54,532 nt of DNA from an uncultured Bacteroidota bacterium (GTDB taxonomy: Bacteria; Bacteroidota; Bacteroidia; Flavobacteriales; Flavobacteriaceae). The DNA is taken from positions 1 to 54,532 of the forward strand of contig CABZIT010000005.1 in the NCBI GenBank assembly GCA_902525795.1. The letters are read 5' to 3'. Below, piece by piece: positions 10,532 to 20,591 of this stretch. How positions within the stretch are numbered: position 1 is the first letter of the stretch; the number at the start of each line of letters is the position of its first letter. The translations under genes and the position numbers were made by a program. The notes beneath the pieces were generated by a model, which did no database searches, was not told the origin of the DNA, and saw nothing but the letters and a program-made list of their open reading frames with translations.

Positions 10532-10870
10532 ATGAAAAAAATTATTACTATATGTGTTTTGGCATTTTTTACTTCCTTTACACAAGCTCAACAAAATAAA
10601 TTTGCTGCAGATCGAGCAGAAAACGCAGTTTCTCTCATCAAGGCAAATATGGACATTTCTGATTCCGATATTGTTTTTTTAAAAGAAACTTTATACAATA
10701 AATATGCATCAAATGCATCAAAAATTAGAGGTAAAAATTTATCAGAAGATGAAAAAAAACAAGTCTACCGTTCCGCTTTTACGGAAACTCGTAAAAAATT
10801 GATGAAAGTTTTTACGAACGATGAAGTTAAAAAGATTATCAAACTGGAGAAAGAGTCATTTAAAAAATAA
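10532..10870 (+). CDS. Small secreted/periplasmic protein of unknown function
   Basis: 112 aa, signal peptide MKKIITICVLAFFTSFTQAQ, charged helical remainder; co-oriented between GH genes. Confidence 0.6.
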   Translation: MKKIITICVLAFFTSFTQAQQNKFAADRAENAVSLIKANMDISDSDIVFLKETLYNKYASNASKIRGKNLSEDEKKQVYRSAFTETRKKLMKVFTNDEVKKIIKLEKESFKK

Positions 10871-10921
10871 TTTTTCCTTTTTTTTAGATATTTTCAAAAG
10901 CCATAAGCTTTAATTATTATT

Positions 10922-12850
10922 ATGTTCATCAACAGAGCAACTTTTTTAGTTTGTTTCTTTAGTAGTTTCATGTTTTTTGCACAAACTACTAATTGGGAAA
11001 TTGTGGAAGCAATGGGAAGGGGAATTAATCTTGGAAATACGCTGAGTGCTCCGGTTGAAGGAAATTGGGCCCCAATTGTTCACGAACAATATTTCATTGA
11101 CCTTGCCGAGGCTGGTTTTTCAAATGTTAGAATACCCGCCGATTTTTTTGGATCTAGAACTAATGGTCAGACTTCTGTCTGGTCAACCTTGGCAAATACT
11201 GCAGATCAATATGATGGAGGTGTTGAGGATTTTACAGTAAGTCCAGTTTATTTGGATCGAGTTGAAAATATTATAGATTGGTCATTAAATCAAGGTTTAT
11301 ACACAGTTTTAGATTTTCATGGAGCTGAGCTCAAGACAGAGTTTTTAGAAACATTTAATAGTGCAAATTCAAGTTACACTCATCCTACCTCAGCGAAAAG
11401 AGCTGCTGATCTGATGAAGTTTGAGTCGATCTGGACCCAAATTGCTTACAGATTTGTTGATCACCCGTTGGAATTAATTTTTGAAGTTGTAAATGAGCCA
11501 TATTTTGAGCTAAATGATGTTGAAATGGATTTAATTAATTTAATGATTATTGATGCGATTAGATCAACCGGGGGTAATAACAGTACACGTCAAATTATAA
11601 TTACTGGTGGGGGTTCTAACTCTTACCAAGCTCCATCTACAATTGGTGATGAGGTCTTAAATCATGACTCCAATCTAATTGCTTCATTCCATTACTATAT
11701 TCCATTCAATTTTACTGCATCCTCACAAGAGCAATATAATGATTTTAATTGGGGAACAAATGCAGACAAATCATCAGTGGATTCCCATTTTGATTTTGTG
11801 AAAAGTTGGTCGGAAACAAATAATATTCCAGTAACCCTTGGTGAATTTGCTGCTGATAATGAGTCAGGTTATAATTATAATACTGGACTTTATGGAAATA
11901 GTGGTGGACCAGTTAGCGCAGATCGAATAGAATATCATAGATATGTTGCCGAACAAGCAATTGACAGAGGATTTTCTTTCTCCGCTTGGTGCGCAGGTAA
12001 TAAGTCAACAAAAACTATTCATTTACGAACAGACAATCCAGAAACAAGCAATATGTATGCTGGGGTATGGGTAGAAGAAGTTAAAGATGCTTTACTTTCA
12101 GATGGTACTTGGCCAATTTGTTATGGACCGTACAATGACGATATCATAAGGAATCCTGATTTTGAATGTGGTATTTCTTCTCAGTGGAATTTTTCGGTTC
12201 TAGGATCTGCAGAGGCATCAATAACGGAAACTAATGATGTAGTTTTTTCAGGGTTAATGGCGGCTAAAATTGATGTAGCAACTGCCCAAGGTTATAACAA
12301 AGTACTTTTAAGTAACGTAATTTATGATGGTGATTTGAGTAATAAAACTCTAATAATAGGATGTTATGCTAAGTCAGATACTGAAAATATTTCATTTAAA
12401 ATGAGAATAAAGTCCTTAGTAGACGGAGATTTGATTTTTGTTCCATCAGAAGTCTTAGAATTATCAAACACCTATCAATACTATCAGTTTGAGTATGTCG
12501 TTCCCGATTTAACCGAAAATGTTCGACTTCAAATTATGACTGGTGCTTTTGAGGGATCGTATTTTTTAGATGCTTTCGATGTACAAATTGTAGATACATC
12601 ATTAAATTCACCTGATCACAACTTACCATTTCTTTTTGCATTATACCCTAACCCTACTTCTTCAAAAATTAATGTAAAATCAGAAAAATCAATATCAAGA
12701 TTAAGAATTTTTGATACTTTAGGTAGATTGGTACTGAAAACAATTCAAACTGAAAATATCAATATTGAGAAATTTACACCAGGAATATATTCTGTAGAGT
12801 TAATGTTTTTAGATGGTAGTTTTGCAACAAAAAAAATCATAAAATACTAG
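10922..12850 (+). CDS. GH5 cellulase-like endoglucanase with CBM4/9-like module and T9SS type A domain
   Basis: EAMGRGINLGNTLSAPVEGNW, FEVVNEPYF acid/base, PVTLGEFAAD nucleophile. Jelly-roll region IIRNPDFECGISSQWNFSV...; C-terminal YPNPTSSKINVKS. Confidence 0.88.
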   Translation: MFINRATFLVCFFSSFMFFAQTTNWEIVEAMGRGINLGNTLSAPVEGNWAPIVHEQYFIDLAEAGFSNVRIPADFFGSRTNGQTSVWSTLANTADQYDGGVEDFTVSPVYLDRVENIIDWSLNQGLYTVLDFHGAELKTEFLETFNSANSSYTHPTSAKRAADLMKFESIWTQIAYRFVDHPLELIFEVVNEPYFELNDVEMDLINLMIIDAIRSTGGNNSTRQIIITGGGSNSYQAPSTIGDEVLNHDSNLIASFHYYIPFNFTASSQEQYNDFNWGTNADKSSVDSHFDFVKSWSETNNIPVTLGEFAADNESGYNYNTGLYGNSGGPVSADRIEYHRYVAEQAIDRGFSFSAWCAGNKSTKTIHLRTDNPETSNMYAGVWVEEVKDALLSDGTWPICYGPYNDDIIRNPDFECGISSQWNFSVLGSAEASITETNDVVFSGLMAAKIDVATAQGYNKVLLSNVIYDGDLSNKTLIIGCYAKSDTENISFKMRIKSLVDGDLIFVPSEVLELSNTYQYYQFEYVVPDLTENVRLQIMTGAFEGSYFLDAFDVQIVDTSLNSPDHNLPFLFALYPNPTSSKINVKSEKSISRLRIFDTLGRLVLKTIQTENINIEKFTPGIYSVELMFLDGSFATKKIIKY

Positions 12851-12921
12851 TTTTTTTTGATGTTGTTTTTTTTTGTTTTTCTATATTGAAGTTTATAATC
12901 TTTTAAAATAAATAGATCGAT

Positions 12922-14088
12922 ATGAAATTATTAGCATTCTTGATTTTTACATTCTTCTCGTTTTCAAAATCTCAAGATAATATAGTATGTTCTGAGAATA
13001 AATTTTCAATTTCAAAAATGATTTCTTTTTTTGATATAGGAATGCAAATCCAATATCTAGTTCCTTCTTATGAAAATACAAGTGTTTTTTTTGAAGAAAA
13101 AAATAGACTAAAAATTGGTGCAACATTAAATTATCATCAATTAGGAACAAAGAAAGAGAATCTTTTTTTAAATGATTTTAATTTTTTAACTCCTGCTAAC
13201 GCTGCAAAACAAGCTAGATTACATCCGAGACCAGGAATTTGGCAATGGGATAGAATAGAAAATTTTTTACAATTTGCTAAAAATAATGATTTAATAGTAA
13301 GGATTCATGGCCCTGTTAGCCCACAAGCATCTAAATGGGCAAAGGAGGATCATAGAACTGCTGCTGAGTTAGAAAATGTGATGGTAAATTTTATGACCCA
13401 AACTTCGAAGCGATATAATGAGGAGTCAAATGTGAAATACATGGATGTAGTTAATGAAACAATATTACCAAGCGGAAAATGGTTTGGTCCAAGGAAAGGT
13501 ACACATTTGTGGGAAAATCCATGGTTAAAAATGGGGTTAGATGAGAACGGATATCCAAATTATATTCTCAGGGCTTTTGAAATAGCAACTGCTAATGCTC
13601 CAAATGTTAAATTGGTGTACAATCAGAACGGCGGGATGCAGTCAGCGATGTGGGAAAGATTAAAAGAAACAGTTCTTTATTTAAGATCAAAAGGTCTTAG
13701 AGTTGATGGAATTGGTTGGCAAGGTCATCTTAATTTAAGTCGTTCTACTCTTCAGTTTATTGAAAATTCAGATCATGCTTTGAACGAGTTGTCTAAACTT
13801 ATAGATTGGGCACATGCTAATAATTTAGATTTTCATGTAACGGAGCTTGACTATAGAGTGAATGATATGACAAATCTATCGGAGGAATTAGAATTTCAGG
13901 CTGAATTGTATGAAAAAATTATCAAAGTTCTACAATCTAAAGTAAATTCGGGGATAGTTACTTTAAACCTTTGGGATATTGGAGAAAGACTCAAAAAGCC
14001 GTCAACTTTTTTTCAATCAATTTATGATAAAGACTTAAATCCAACACCTGCATATCAAATAATTAAAAAGGCGCTAAAAACTAAATAA
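12922..14088 (+). CDS. Divergent GH10 family glycoside hydrolase (xylanase-like)
   Basis: YMDVVNETILPS (acid/base), GLRVDGIGWQGHLNL, FHVTELDYRVND (nucleophile). The canonical -1/-2 subsite motifs are altered. Confidence 0.82.
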   Translation: MKLLAFLIFTFFSFSKSQDNIVCSENKFSISKMISFFDIGMQIQYLVPSYENTSVFFEEKNRLKIGATLNYHQLGTKKENLFLNDFNFLTPANAAKQARLHPRPGIWQWDRIENFLQFAKNNDLIVRIHGPVSPQASKWAKEDHRTAAELENVMVNFMTQTSKRYNEESNVKYMDVVNETILPSGKWFGPRKGTHLWENPWLKMGLDENGYPNYILRAFEIATANAPNVKLVYNQNGGMQSAMWERLKETVLYLRSKGLRVDGIGWQGHLNLSRSTLQFIENSDHALNELSKLIDWAHANNLDFHVTELDYRVNDMTNLSEELEFQAELYEKIIKVLQSKVNSGIVTLNLWDIGERLKKPSTFFQSIYDKDLNPTPAYQIIKKALKTK

Positions 14089-16433
14089 TGTCTATGAATT
14101 TTATTAAAATTAAAATTACATCTCTGTTTTTTCTATTTCTGTTTCACGCATATAGTCAGAATGAATCATTTGTTTATTTAGATCCAAATGAAACTATTGA
14201 AAATAGGGTCAAAGACTTGATGAGTAGAATGACCCTTGAGGAAAAAGTGTATCAAATGAATCAATTTGTTGGATTAGAACATATGAGGCAAGCTGAAAAA
14301 GATCTTACAGAAGAAGAATTACTTTCAAATGATGCTCAGGGCTTTTACAAAGGAGTTTTTAGTGATGACGTGGCTGAAATGACAAGAAGGGGGGAAATTG
14401 GGTCATTTTTACATGTTTTAACCCCTGAAGAATCAAATCTATTACAAAACCTTGCTGAACAATCACGATTAAAAATTCCACTTTTGATCGGAATTGATGC
14501 TATTCATGGAAATGCGCTAGTTTCTGGAACTACCGTTTATCCTTCTCCTATTACGCTTGCATCCATCTGGCAAGACTCTTTTTTAGAAACAATTGGTATC
14601 CAAACTGCAAAAGAAATGCGTGCAACAGGATCCCAATGGACATTTACCCCAAATATTGATGTTCTAAGAGATCCTAGATGGGGAAGAGTTGGGGAAACAT
14701 TTGGAGAGGATCACTTACTAGTTGGTAATTTAGGAGCTGCAATGATAAAAGGATTCCAGCAAAATGATTTTACAGGTACAGAAAAGGTCATTGCGTGTGC
14801 AAAGCATATGATAGCAGGTGGAGAATCAATTAACGGACTAAATGCTGCGCCCATGGATGTTTCCATCAGGACTTTGAGAGAGGTGCATTTAAAACCTTAC
14901 AAAAAAGCAATTGATGCAGGGGTGTATTCCATAATGGGTGCGCATAATGAGTTAAATGGGGTTCCCTGTCATATGAACTCTTGGTTGATGACAGATTTGT
15001 TTAGAGAACAATGGGGTTTTCAAGGATTTTTTGTTAGTGATTGGATGGATATCGAACGTATTGAAACACTTCATCATGTAGCAAATAGTCTAAAAGAGGC
15101 CTCCTATTTAGCTGTGAATGCAGGGATGGATATGCATATGCATGGCGTTAAATTTCCAGAAGCGGTAATTGAGTTAGTTCAAGATGGAACATTGCCAATA
15201 GAACGTGTTAATGAAGCCTGTGGAAAAATATTAACAGCTAAATTTAAGCTAGGTTTATTTGAAAACAGAACGGTTGATTTGAATGCAATACCAAAAAAAA
15301 TATTTACCCCTGAACATCAGCAAGTTGCATTGGAAACAGCTCGTAAGGGAATAGTATTATTAAAAAATCATAATCTTTTGCCATTAAGTAATACTAAAGA
15401 AAAAAGACGTATTCTAGTTACTGGACCAAATGCAAATAATCAAACTATTCTTGGTGATTGGCACGCAGAACAGCCTGATGAAAATGTGACTACAATTTTT
15501 GAAGGAATTAAAGAATTAGGAAGTAAAAAAGGATACGAAGTTGCGTATCACGACTCAGGTGAAAGTATTCGAAAAATTAACTCCAAGGATATTGATGCCG
15601 CAGTGAAAAAGGCTAAGGGCTTTGATTATGTTGTATTAGTTGTAGGAGATAACTCAATGCGTTATAAATGGAGAGACAAAACCGCTGGAGAAAATATGGG
15701 TAGAGCTGCTCTTGATTTGCCCGGTAAACAGCTGAAACTGGTCCAATCCATAGAAAAAACTGGAGTACCAATTATTATTGTATTGGTAAACGGAAGACCA
15801 ATTTCTGAACCCTGGCTTGATGAAAACATGCCAGCTATAATTGAAGCTTGGGAACCAGGTTCTCTTGGTGGACAAGCTGTATCAGAAATTATTTTTGGTG
15901 ATGTAAATCCAAGTGGTAAATTACCACTTACAGTCGCTCGTGATGTTGGTCAACTTAGAATGATTTATAATCACAAGCCATCTGCTTATTTTCATAAATA
16001 TGCAATTAAAAAGTCAACTCCTCTTTACCCATTTGGATATGGATTGAGTTATACAAATTTTATTTATTCCAAGCCGATTTTATCTAGATCTAGTTTAGAT
16101 GGTAATGAAAGTGTTTCTGTCTCAGTAAATGTTACAAATTCTGGAAATTATGATGGAGATGAAATAGTACAAATGTACATAAGAGATAGAGTTAGTAGTG
16201 TCACTCGACCTGTCAAAGAGTTGAAGGGGTATAAGAGAGTTTTTATTAAAAAAGGAGAAACCAAACAAGTTTCTTTTGAAATCTCTAAGGATACTTTAGC
16301 ATTCTATGATATTCAAATGAATTATTGTGTAGAACCTGGTGAATTTTCAATCATGACTGGTAGTTCTTCAGCAGATAAGGATTTGAAATTAACGACATTA
16401 ACTGTTAATAAAAGAATAGATGTTGATGAATAA
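14088..16433 (+). CDS. bglX: GH3 family beta-glycosidase with fibronectin III-like C-terminal domain
   Basis: IGIDAIHGNALVSGTTVYPSPI, RDPRWGRVGETFGEDH, nucleophile FFVSDWMDI, C-terminal NSGNYDGDEIVQMYIRDRVSSVTRPVKELKGYKRV. Confidence 0.93.
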   Translation: MSMNFIKIKITSLFFLFLFHAYSQNESFVYLDPNETIENRVKDLMSRMTLEEKVYQMNQFVGLEHMRQAEKDLTEEELLSNDAQGFYKGVFSDDVAEMTRRGEIGSFLHVLTPEESNLLQNLAEQSRLKIPLLIGIDAIHGNALVSGTTVYPSPITLASIWQDSFLETIGIQTAKEMRATGSQWTFTPNIDVLRDPRWGRVGETFGEDHLLVGNLGAAMIKGFQQNDFTGTEKVIACAKHMIAGGESINGLNAAPMDVSIRTLREVHLKPYKKAIDAGVYSIMGAHNELNGVPCHMNSWLMTDLFREQWGFQGFFVSDWMDIERIETLHHVANSLKEASYLAVNAGMDMHMHGVKFPEAVIELVQDGTLPIERVNEACGKILTAKFKLGLFENRTVDLNAIPKKIFTPEHQQVALETARKGIVLLKNHNLLPLSNTKEKRRILVTGPNANNQTILGDWHAEQPDENVTTIFEGIKELGSKKGYEVAYHDSGESIRKINSKDIDAAVKKAKGFDYVVLVVGDNSMRYKWRDKTAGENMGRAALDLPGKQLKLVQSIEKTGVPIIIVLVNGRPISEPWLDENMPAIIEAWEPGSLGGQAVSEIIFGDVNPSGKLPLTVARDVGQLRMIYNHKPSAYFHKYAIKKSTPLYPFGYGLSYTNFIYSKPILSRSSLDGNESVSVSVNVTNSGNYDGDEIVQMYIRDRVSSVTRPVKELKGYKRVFIKKGETKQVSFEISKDTLAFYDIQMNYCVEPGEFSIMTGSSSADKDLKLTTLTVNKRIDVDE

Positions 16434-17811
16434 ATTTATTCTTTACATACTATTTTTTTTTACTTATTCTATCTTAAATGCGAATGAGATCAATCAACCT
16501 AAAAATGTGCTTTTCATTATGGTTGATGATTTACGTCCTGAATTATTTGTATATGCCCAAGATCATATCAAAAGCCCTAATATTGATGCATTAGCTGCAC
16601 GAGGTGTTACTTTTAATCGAGCCTATTGTAATGTGCCTGTATGTGGTGCATCTAGAGCTAGTATTCTTTCTGGTATTCGGCCTACTCAAGATAGATTTTT
16701 AACCTATTATTCGAGTATTAATGAGGCTGGTCCGCAAACAGAGCATGTTGTTGATTATTTTAACAAAAGAGGATATACTACGATAAGTAATAATAAAATC
16801 ACGCATTTAAAAAATGATATAAAATCCTGGGATGAGGAGTGGTATCCAAGTGATATTAGTTGGAGAAATTATCAAGACCCAAAAAACCGTCAATTGGATA
16901 AAGAAAAAAAACCAGCTGCTGCTTATGAAATGCTGGATGTTGATGATAAAGTTTATTTTGATGGCTTAACTGCTCAAAAATCAATTGAGGACTTAAAAAA
17001 ACTCAAAAACTCAAATAGCCCCTTTTTTTTAGCAGTTGGATTTGTTAAGCCACACCTACCATTTACTGCACCAAAAAAATATTGGGATCTATATAAGGAA
17101 AGCGACATCAAATTACCTGAGCAGAATATATTTCCTGAATCAGCTCCAAATCTGGCGAATCATAAATGGGGAGAGCTTCGCCGCTACAAAGGCATACCTA
17201 AAATTGGTCCTATTGATCTCGAAATGTCCAAAACTTTAATTCATGCATATTATGCAAGTGTAAGTTATGTTGATGCGCAAATTGGAAAATTATTAAATGC
17301 TTTAGATGACTTAAGTTTAAGAGATAGCACTATTGTGGTATTAGTTGGTGATCATGGTTGGAGTCTCTCAGAGCACGGATTATGGGCAAAGCATAGTAAT
17401 TTTGAAGTTGCTCTACATGTTCCGATGATTATAAGTGCACCAAATTTTCCTGTAAATGTTAAAACAAATTCAATAGCAGAATTGGTTGACATATATCCCA
17501 CGCTTTGCGAATTAACAATTGGTCTAAAGCCTAAACATCTGCAAGGAACCTCACTTGTTTCCAGCATGAGAAATCCTGAAAAAATTATTAAAAATACAGC
17601 ACTAGCTCGTTGGAAGAGAGGTGAAACTTTAATCCAAAATGATTTTTTTTATACAGAGTGGAATTTACAATCTGGTCGGATTTCTAGAATGCTCTATGAT
17701 CACTCCATTGATCCAGACGAAACAAAAAACTTGGCAATATTAAAGAGTTATAGTGATATAGTTGAGTCCTTGAGCCAGCAATTAAAAAGATTTAAAGAAA
17801 CATTTAATTAA
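16420..17811 (+). CDS. Type I (formylglycine) sulfatase, iduronate-2-sulfatase-like
   Basis: NVLFIMVDDLRPEL metal site, VPVCGASRASILSG (C-x-A-x-R maturation motif), VVLVGDHGWSLSEHGLWAKHS. Overlaps the GH3 stop by 14 nt. Confidence 0.92.
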   Translation: MLMNKFILYILFFFTYSILNANEINQPKNVLFIMVDDLRPELFVYAQDHIKSPNIDALAARGVTFNRAYCNVPVCGASRASILSGIRPTQDRFLTYYSSINEAGPQTEHVVDYFNKRGYTTISNNKITHLKNDIKSWDEEWYPSDISWRNYQDPKNRQLDKEKKPAAAYEMLDVDDKVYFDGLTAQKSIEDLKKLKNSNSPFFLAVGFVKPHLPFTAPKKYWDLYKESDIKLPEQNIFPESAPNLANHKWGELRRYKGIPKIGPIDLEMSKTLIHAYYASVSYVDAQIGKLLNALDDLSLRDSTIVVLVGDHGWSLSEHGLWAKHSNFEVALHVPMIISAPNFPVNVKTNSIAELVDIYPTLCELTIGLKPKHLQGTSLVSSMRNPEKIIKNTALARWKRGETLIQNDFFYTEWNLQSGRISRMLYDHSIDPDETKNLAILKSYSDIVESLSQQLKRFKETFN

Positions 17812-17818
17812 ATATCAA

Positions 17819-19399
17819 ATGAAAAATCCAATATTTTATCTCATAATTTTATTTGTCCCTTTATGCTTTTTCAGTCAAAAAGATAATACAGATAGGCCAA
17901 ATATAGTTTTTATAATGTCTGATGATCACGCTGTAAGCGCTGTGAGTGCTTACAATGACTGGCTTTCAAAAATAGCACCTACTCCAAATATTGATAGGAT
18001 TGCTAAAGAAGGAATGTTAATGACACGTACATTTAATACAAACTCTATTTGTGGACCAAGTAGAGCATCAATATTAACTGGAAAGTATAGTCATGTTAAC
18101 GGATTCTTTAAAAACGAAAAAGGAGGTGATTTTGATGGCAGTCAAATGACTTTTCCAAAGCTTTTTCAAAAATCTGGTTATCAAACTGCAGTAATTGGAA
18201 AGTGGCATTTAGGAACAACACCAACTGGTTTTGATTATTCCAAAGTAATGATTAACTGGGGTGGACAAGGCACCTATTTTAATCCAGTTTTTTTAGTAAA
18301 CGGAAAAGATACAATAGTAGAGCGTCAAAGGCATTCGTCTGCACAAGTTGCGCATGATGCCATCAAATGGTTAGATGAAAAACGTGATAAAAACAAGCCA
18401 TTTATGCTAATGTATCAATTTAAGGCTCCACATCGTCCATGGCAACCAGATGAAGAATTCAAGTCTTTATTTACAGATGGTGACTTACCACATCCTGTGA
18501 ATTTTAACGATGATTATAATGGGAGAGAGGCTGCAAAAAAGCAGTGGATGGAGATTGAAAATCACATGAACCGCAGAGACCTAAAAATTGATCCTCCTGA
18601 GGGTTTATCGCGTTACGAATTGAATGAGTATTACACTTACGGAAATCAAGGGGAGTTTTGGACTCCTAATGACACTCTTCAAGGAGCAGCGTTAAAAAAT
18701 TGGAAATATCAGCGCTACATCAAAGACTATTTAAGGTGTGTAGCTGGTGTTGATAAGGCAGTAGGTAAAATGTTAGATTATTTGGAAGAAAATAATTTAT
18801 CAGAAAATACCGTTATTATTTACACTTCTGATCAAGGATTTTATTTAGGAGAACATGGTTGGTTTGACAAGCGATGGATGTATGAAGAATCTTTAAAAAT
18901 GCCTTTTTTAATCTCCTATCCAAAGATCGTAGAGCCTGAATCTATAAATTCAAATTTATTATTGAATATTGATTTTGCTCCAACACTATTAGACTTAGCA
19001 GGAATAGATATTCCTAAAGAAATGCAAGGTCAAAGTTTTGTACCGCAATTAAAATCTAATTTTGATGATGTAAGGGATGCGGTATATTATCATTATTATG
19101 AATACCCAAAATGGCATATGGTACAGCCACATTATGGAATACGCACCCACAGATACAAATTGATTCACTTTTATTACGATATGGATGAATGGGAGCTATA
19201 CGATTTGGAAACTGATCCAAATGAGATGAATAATTTATATGGCAATTCTAATTACAACATACTCACAAAAAAACTGAAAAAAAGACTAAAAAAGTTGCAA
19301 CTACAGTATAAGGACGATATGACCTTAGAAGAAATGCGTGAAATGACAGATATGACAGTGGAGCGTATTTATAATGAGGAAAATTTAAATACTAGATAA
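17819..19399 (+). CDS. Type I (formylglycine) sulfatase, arylsulfatase A/N-acetylglucosamine-6-sulfatase-like
   Basis: NIVFIMSDDHAVSAVSAYN, NSICGPSRASILTGKYSHVNG (C-x-P-x-R), AVIGKWHLGTTPTGFDY, VIIYTSDQGFYLGEHGWFDKRWMYEES. Confidence 0.94.
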   Translation: MKNPIFYLIILFVPLCFFSQKDNTDRPNIVFIMSDDHAVSAVSAYNDWLSKIAPTPNIDRIAKEGMLMTRTFNTNSICGPSRASILTGKYSHVNGFFKNEKGGDFDGSQMTFPKLFQKSGYQTAVIGKWHLGTTPTGFDYSKVMINWGGQGTYFNPVFLVNGKDTIVERQRHSSAQVAHDAIKWLDEKRDKNKPFMLMYQFKAPHRPWQPDEEFKSLFTDGDLPHPVNFNDDYNGREAAKKQWMEIENHMNRRDLKIDPPEGLSRYELNEYYTYGNQGEFWTPNDTLQGAALKNWKYQRYIKDYLRCVAGVDKAVGKMLDYLEENNLSENTVIIYTSDQGFYLGEHGWFDKRWMYEESLKMPFLISYPKIVEPESINSNLLLNIDFAPTLLDLAGIDIPKEMQGQSFVPQLKSNFDDVRDAVYYHYYEYPKWHMVQPHYGIRTHRYKLIHFYYDMDEWELYDLETDPNEMNNLYGNSNYNILTKKLKKRLKKLQLQYKDDMTLEEMREMTDMTVERIYNEENLNTR

Positions 19400-19443
19400 A
19401 ATAAATTTCAAATTGTATAGATGAAATAATAAATAGTTAAAAG

Positions 19444-20529
19444 CTAAATAAGTTTTTTTCTAATTTTATTCCAGTACTTAAAAAAAGAGGTAAAATCGCC
19501 TTCAATTTCATAAAGCCAATCTCTTTTATCTGTTTCTCCTTTATAATGCTTATTTAATGGGTGTTCTTTAAAAATGAATAACATTTCAGGGTAATTTTTA
19601 TGCAGATCTTCAAAGCTTCCAACGTATATTTGAATGTCATTAATATTTTTTGACAACTCTAAGCAAAAATCAATACATTTTTTTGAGACAGGATACATTT
19701 TGAAAAATTCAGGCTCAAAAATTAAAAGTTTGTTTGTTTTTTCATTAGCTCTCCAGTTTGGATCTATGTTATAGTAATTAAATAATAATGTTGGCAATGT
19801 TGAATCTAGTTTTATTTCCTCTTTACTAGGTAAGTTCAATTCAAAATTGAAATTAATTTTTTTGACTAATGATTCAGGAATATCCATGGATTGAAAATGA
19901 TCATAACTAAAATCTATAAAAGAGTTTTTTTGTGTTGAATTAAAATACTTATTAATATTTTCCTGATTTGCGTAATATTTTTTATTTGAATTGGAACCTG
20001 CAACCCATTGCCAACTCAGTGCATTACTTGCCCAATCTCCGTCTAGCAAATGATAATACATCCATTTGGCAGGCTGTTTCCAGTGGCTTTTTGCAATATT
20101 TGTAGCAATGGATGCGACATACATTCTCATGTGGTTGTGCATATAACCTGAATCATATAGATTTTTAATTTCCTGATCGATAGCATTTATTCCAGTTTCT
20201 CCATTTAAAATGGAGTTACAAAGCATGTAATCTTCAAAATCTGATTGTGGACGTTTAAAATCATCGTTGATTTTGTCTCCATGATTTACCCAAATTTGTT
20301 GCCAGAAGTCTCTCCAAGCTAGTTCTTGAATAAATTTTTCGCATTTTTTGAGATTGAATTTATTTTCAATTAATTTTTCATAAATGATTTTGGTAGATAT
20401 TACCCCCCTTGAAACATAGGGTGATAATTTTGAAACTGAACCATTGTAATAATTTCTTGTATAAGCATATTTGTAGGGATCAAAACTATTTATTTGATTA
20501 GTTATTTTTTTGTAATCTGTTTCAAACAT
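19444..20529 (-). CDS. Cryptochrome/photolyase-like protein: FAD-binding domain at N-terminus, alpha/beta-like region at C-terminus
   Basis: YTRNYYNGSVSKLSPYVSRGVIS, ELAWRDFWQQIW, GYMHNHMRMYVASIATNIAKSHWKQPAKWMYYHLLDGDWASNALSWQWVAGS match the photolyase FAD domain. No N-terminal photolyase domain precedes it. Confidence 0.83.
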   Translation of the reverse strand: MFETDYKKITNQINSFDPYKYAYTRNYYNGSVSKLSPYVSRGVISTKIIYEKLIENKFNLKKCEKFIQELAWRDFWQQIWVNHGDKINDDFKRPQSDFEDYMLCNSILNGETGINAIDQEIKNLYDSGYMHNHMRMYVASIATNIAKSHWKQPAKWMYYHLLDGDWASNALSWQWVAGSNSNKKYYANQENINKYFNSTQKNSFIDFSYDHFQSMDIPESLVKKINFNFELNLPSKEEIKLDSTLPTLLFNYYNIDPNWRANEKTNKLLIFEPEFFKMYPVSKKCIDFCLELSKNINDIQIYVGSFEDLHKNYPEMLFIFKEHPLNKHYKGETDKRDWLYEIEGDFTSFFKYWNKIRKKLI

Positions 20530-20591
20530 AACTTAGAATTAAAAAACAATAACTATACCGAATCTTTTACATTTTTCTTATTATTTTAGAA

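Noticed and set aside
12845-12890. Poly-T rich intergenic stretch as a terminator between GH5 and divergent GH10
   Set aside because: Only imperfect A/T arms with no stable GC stem; AT-rich background makes this uninformative.
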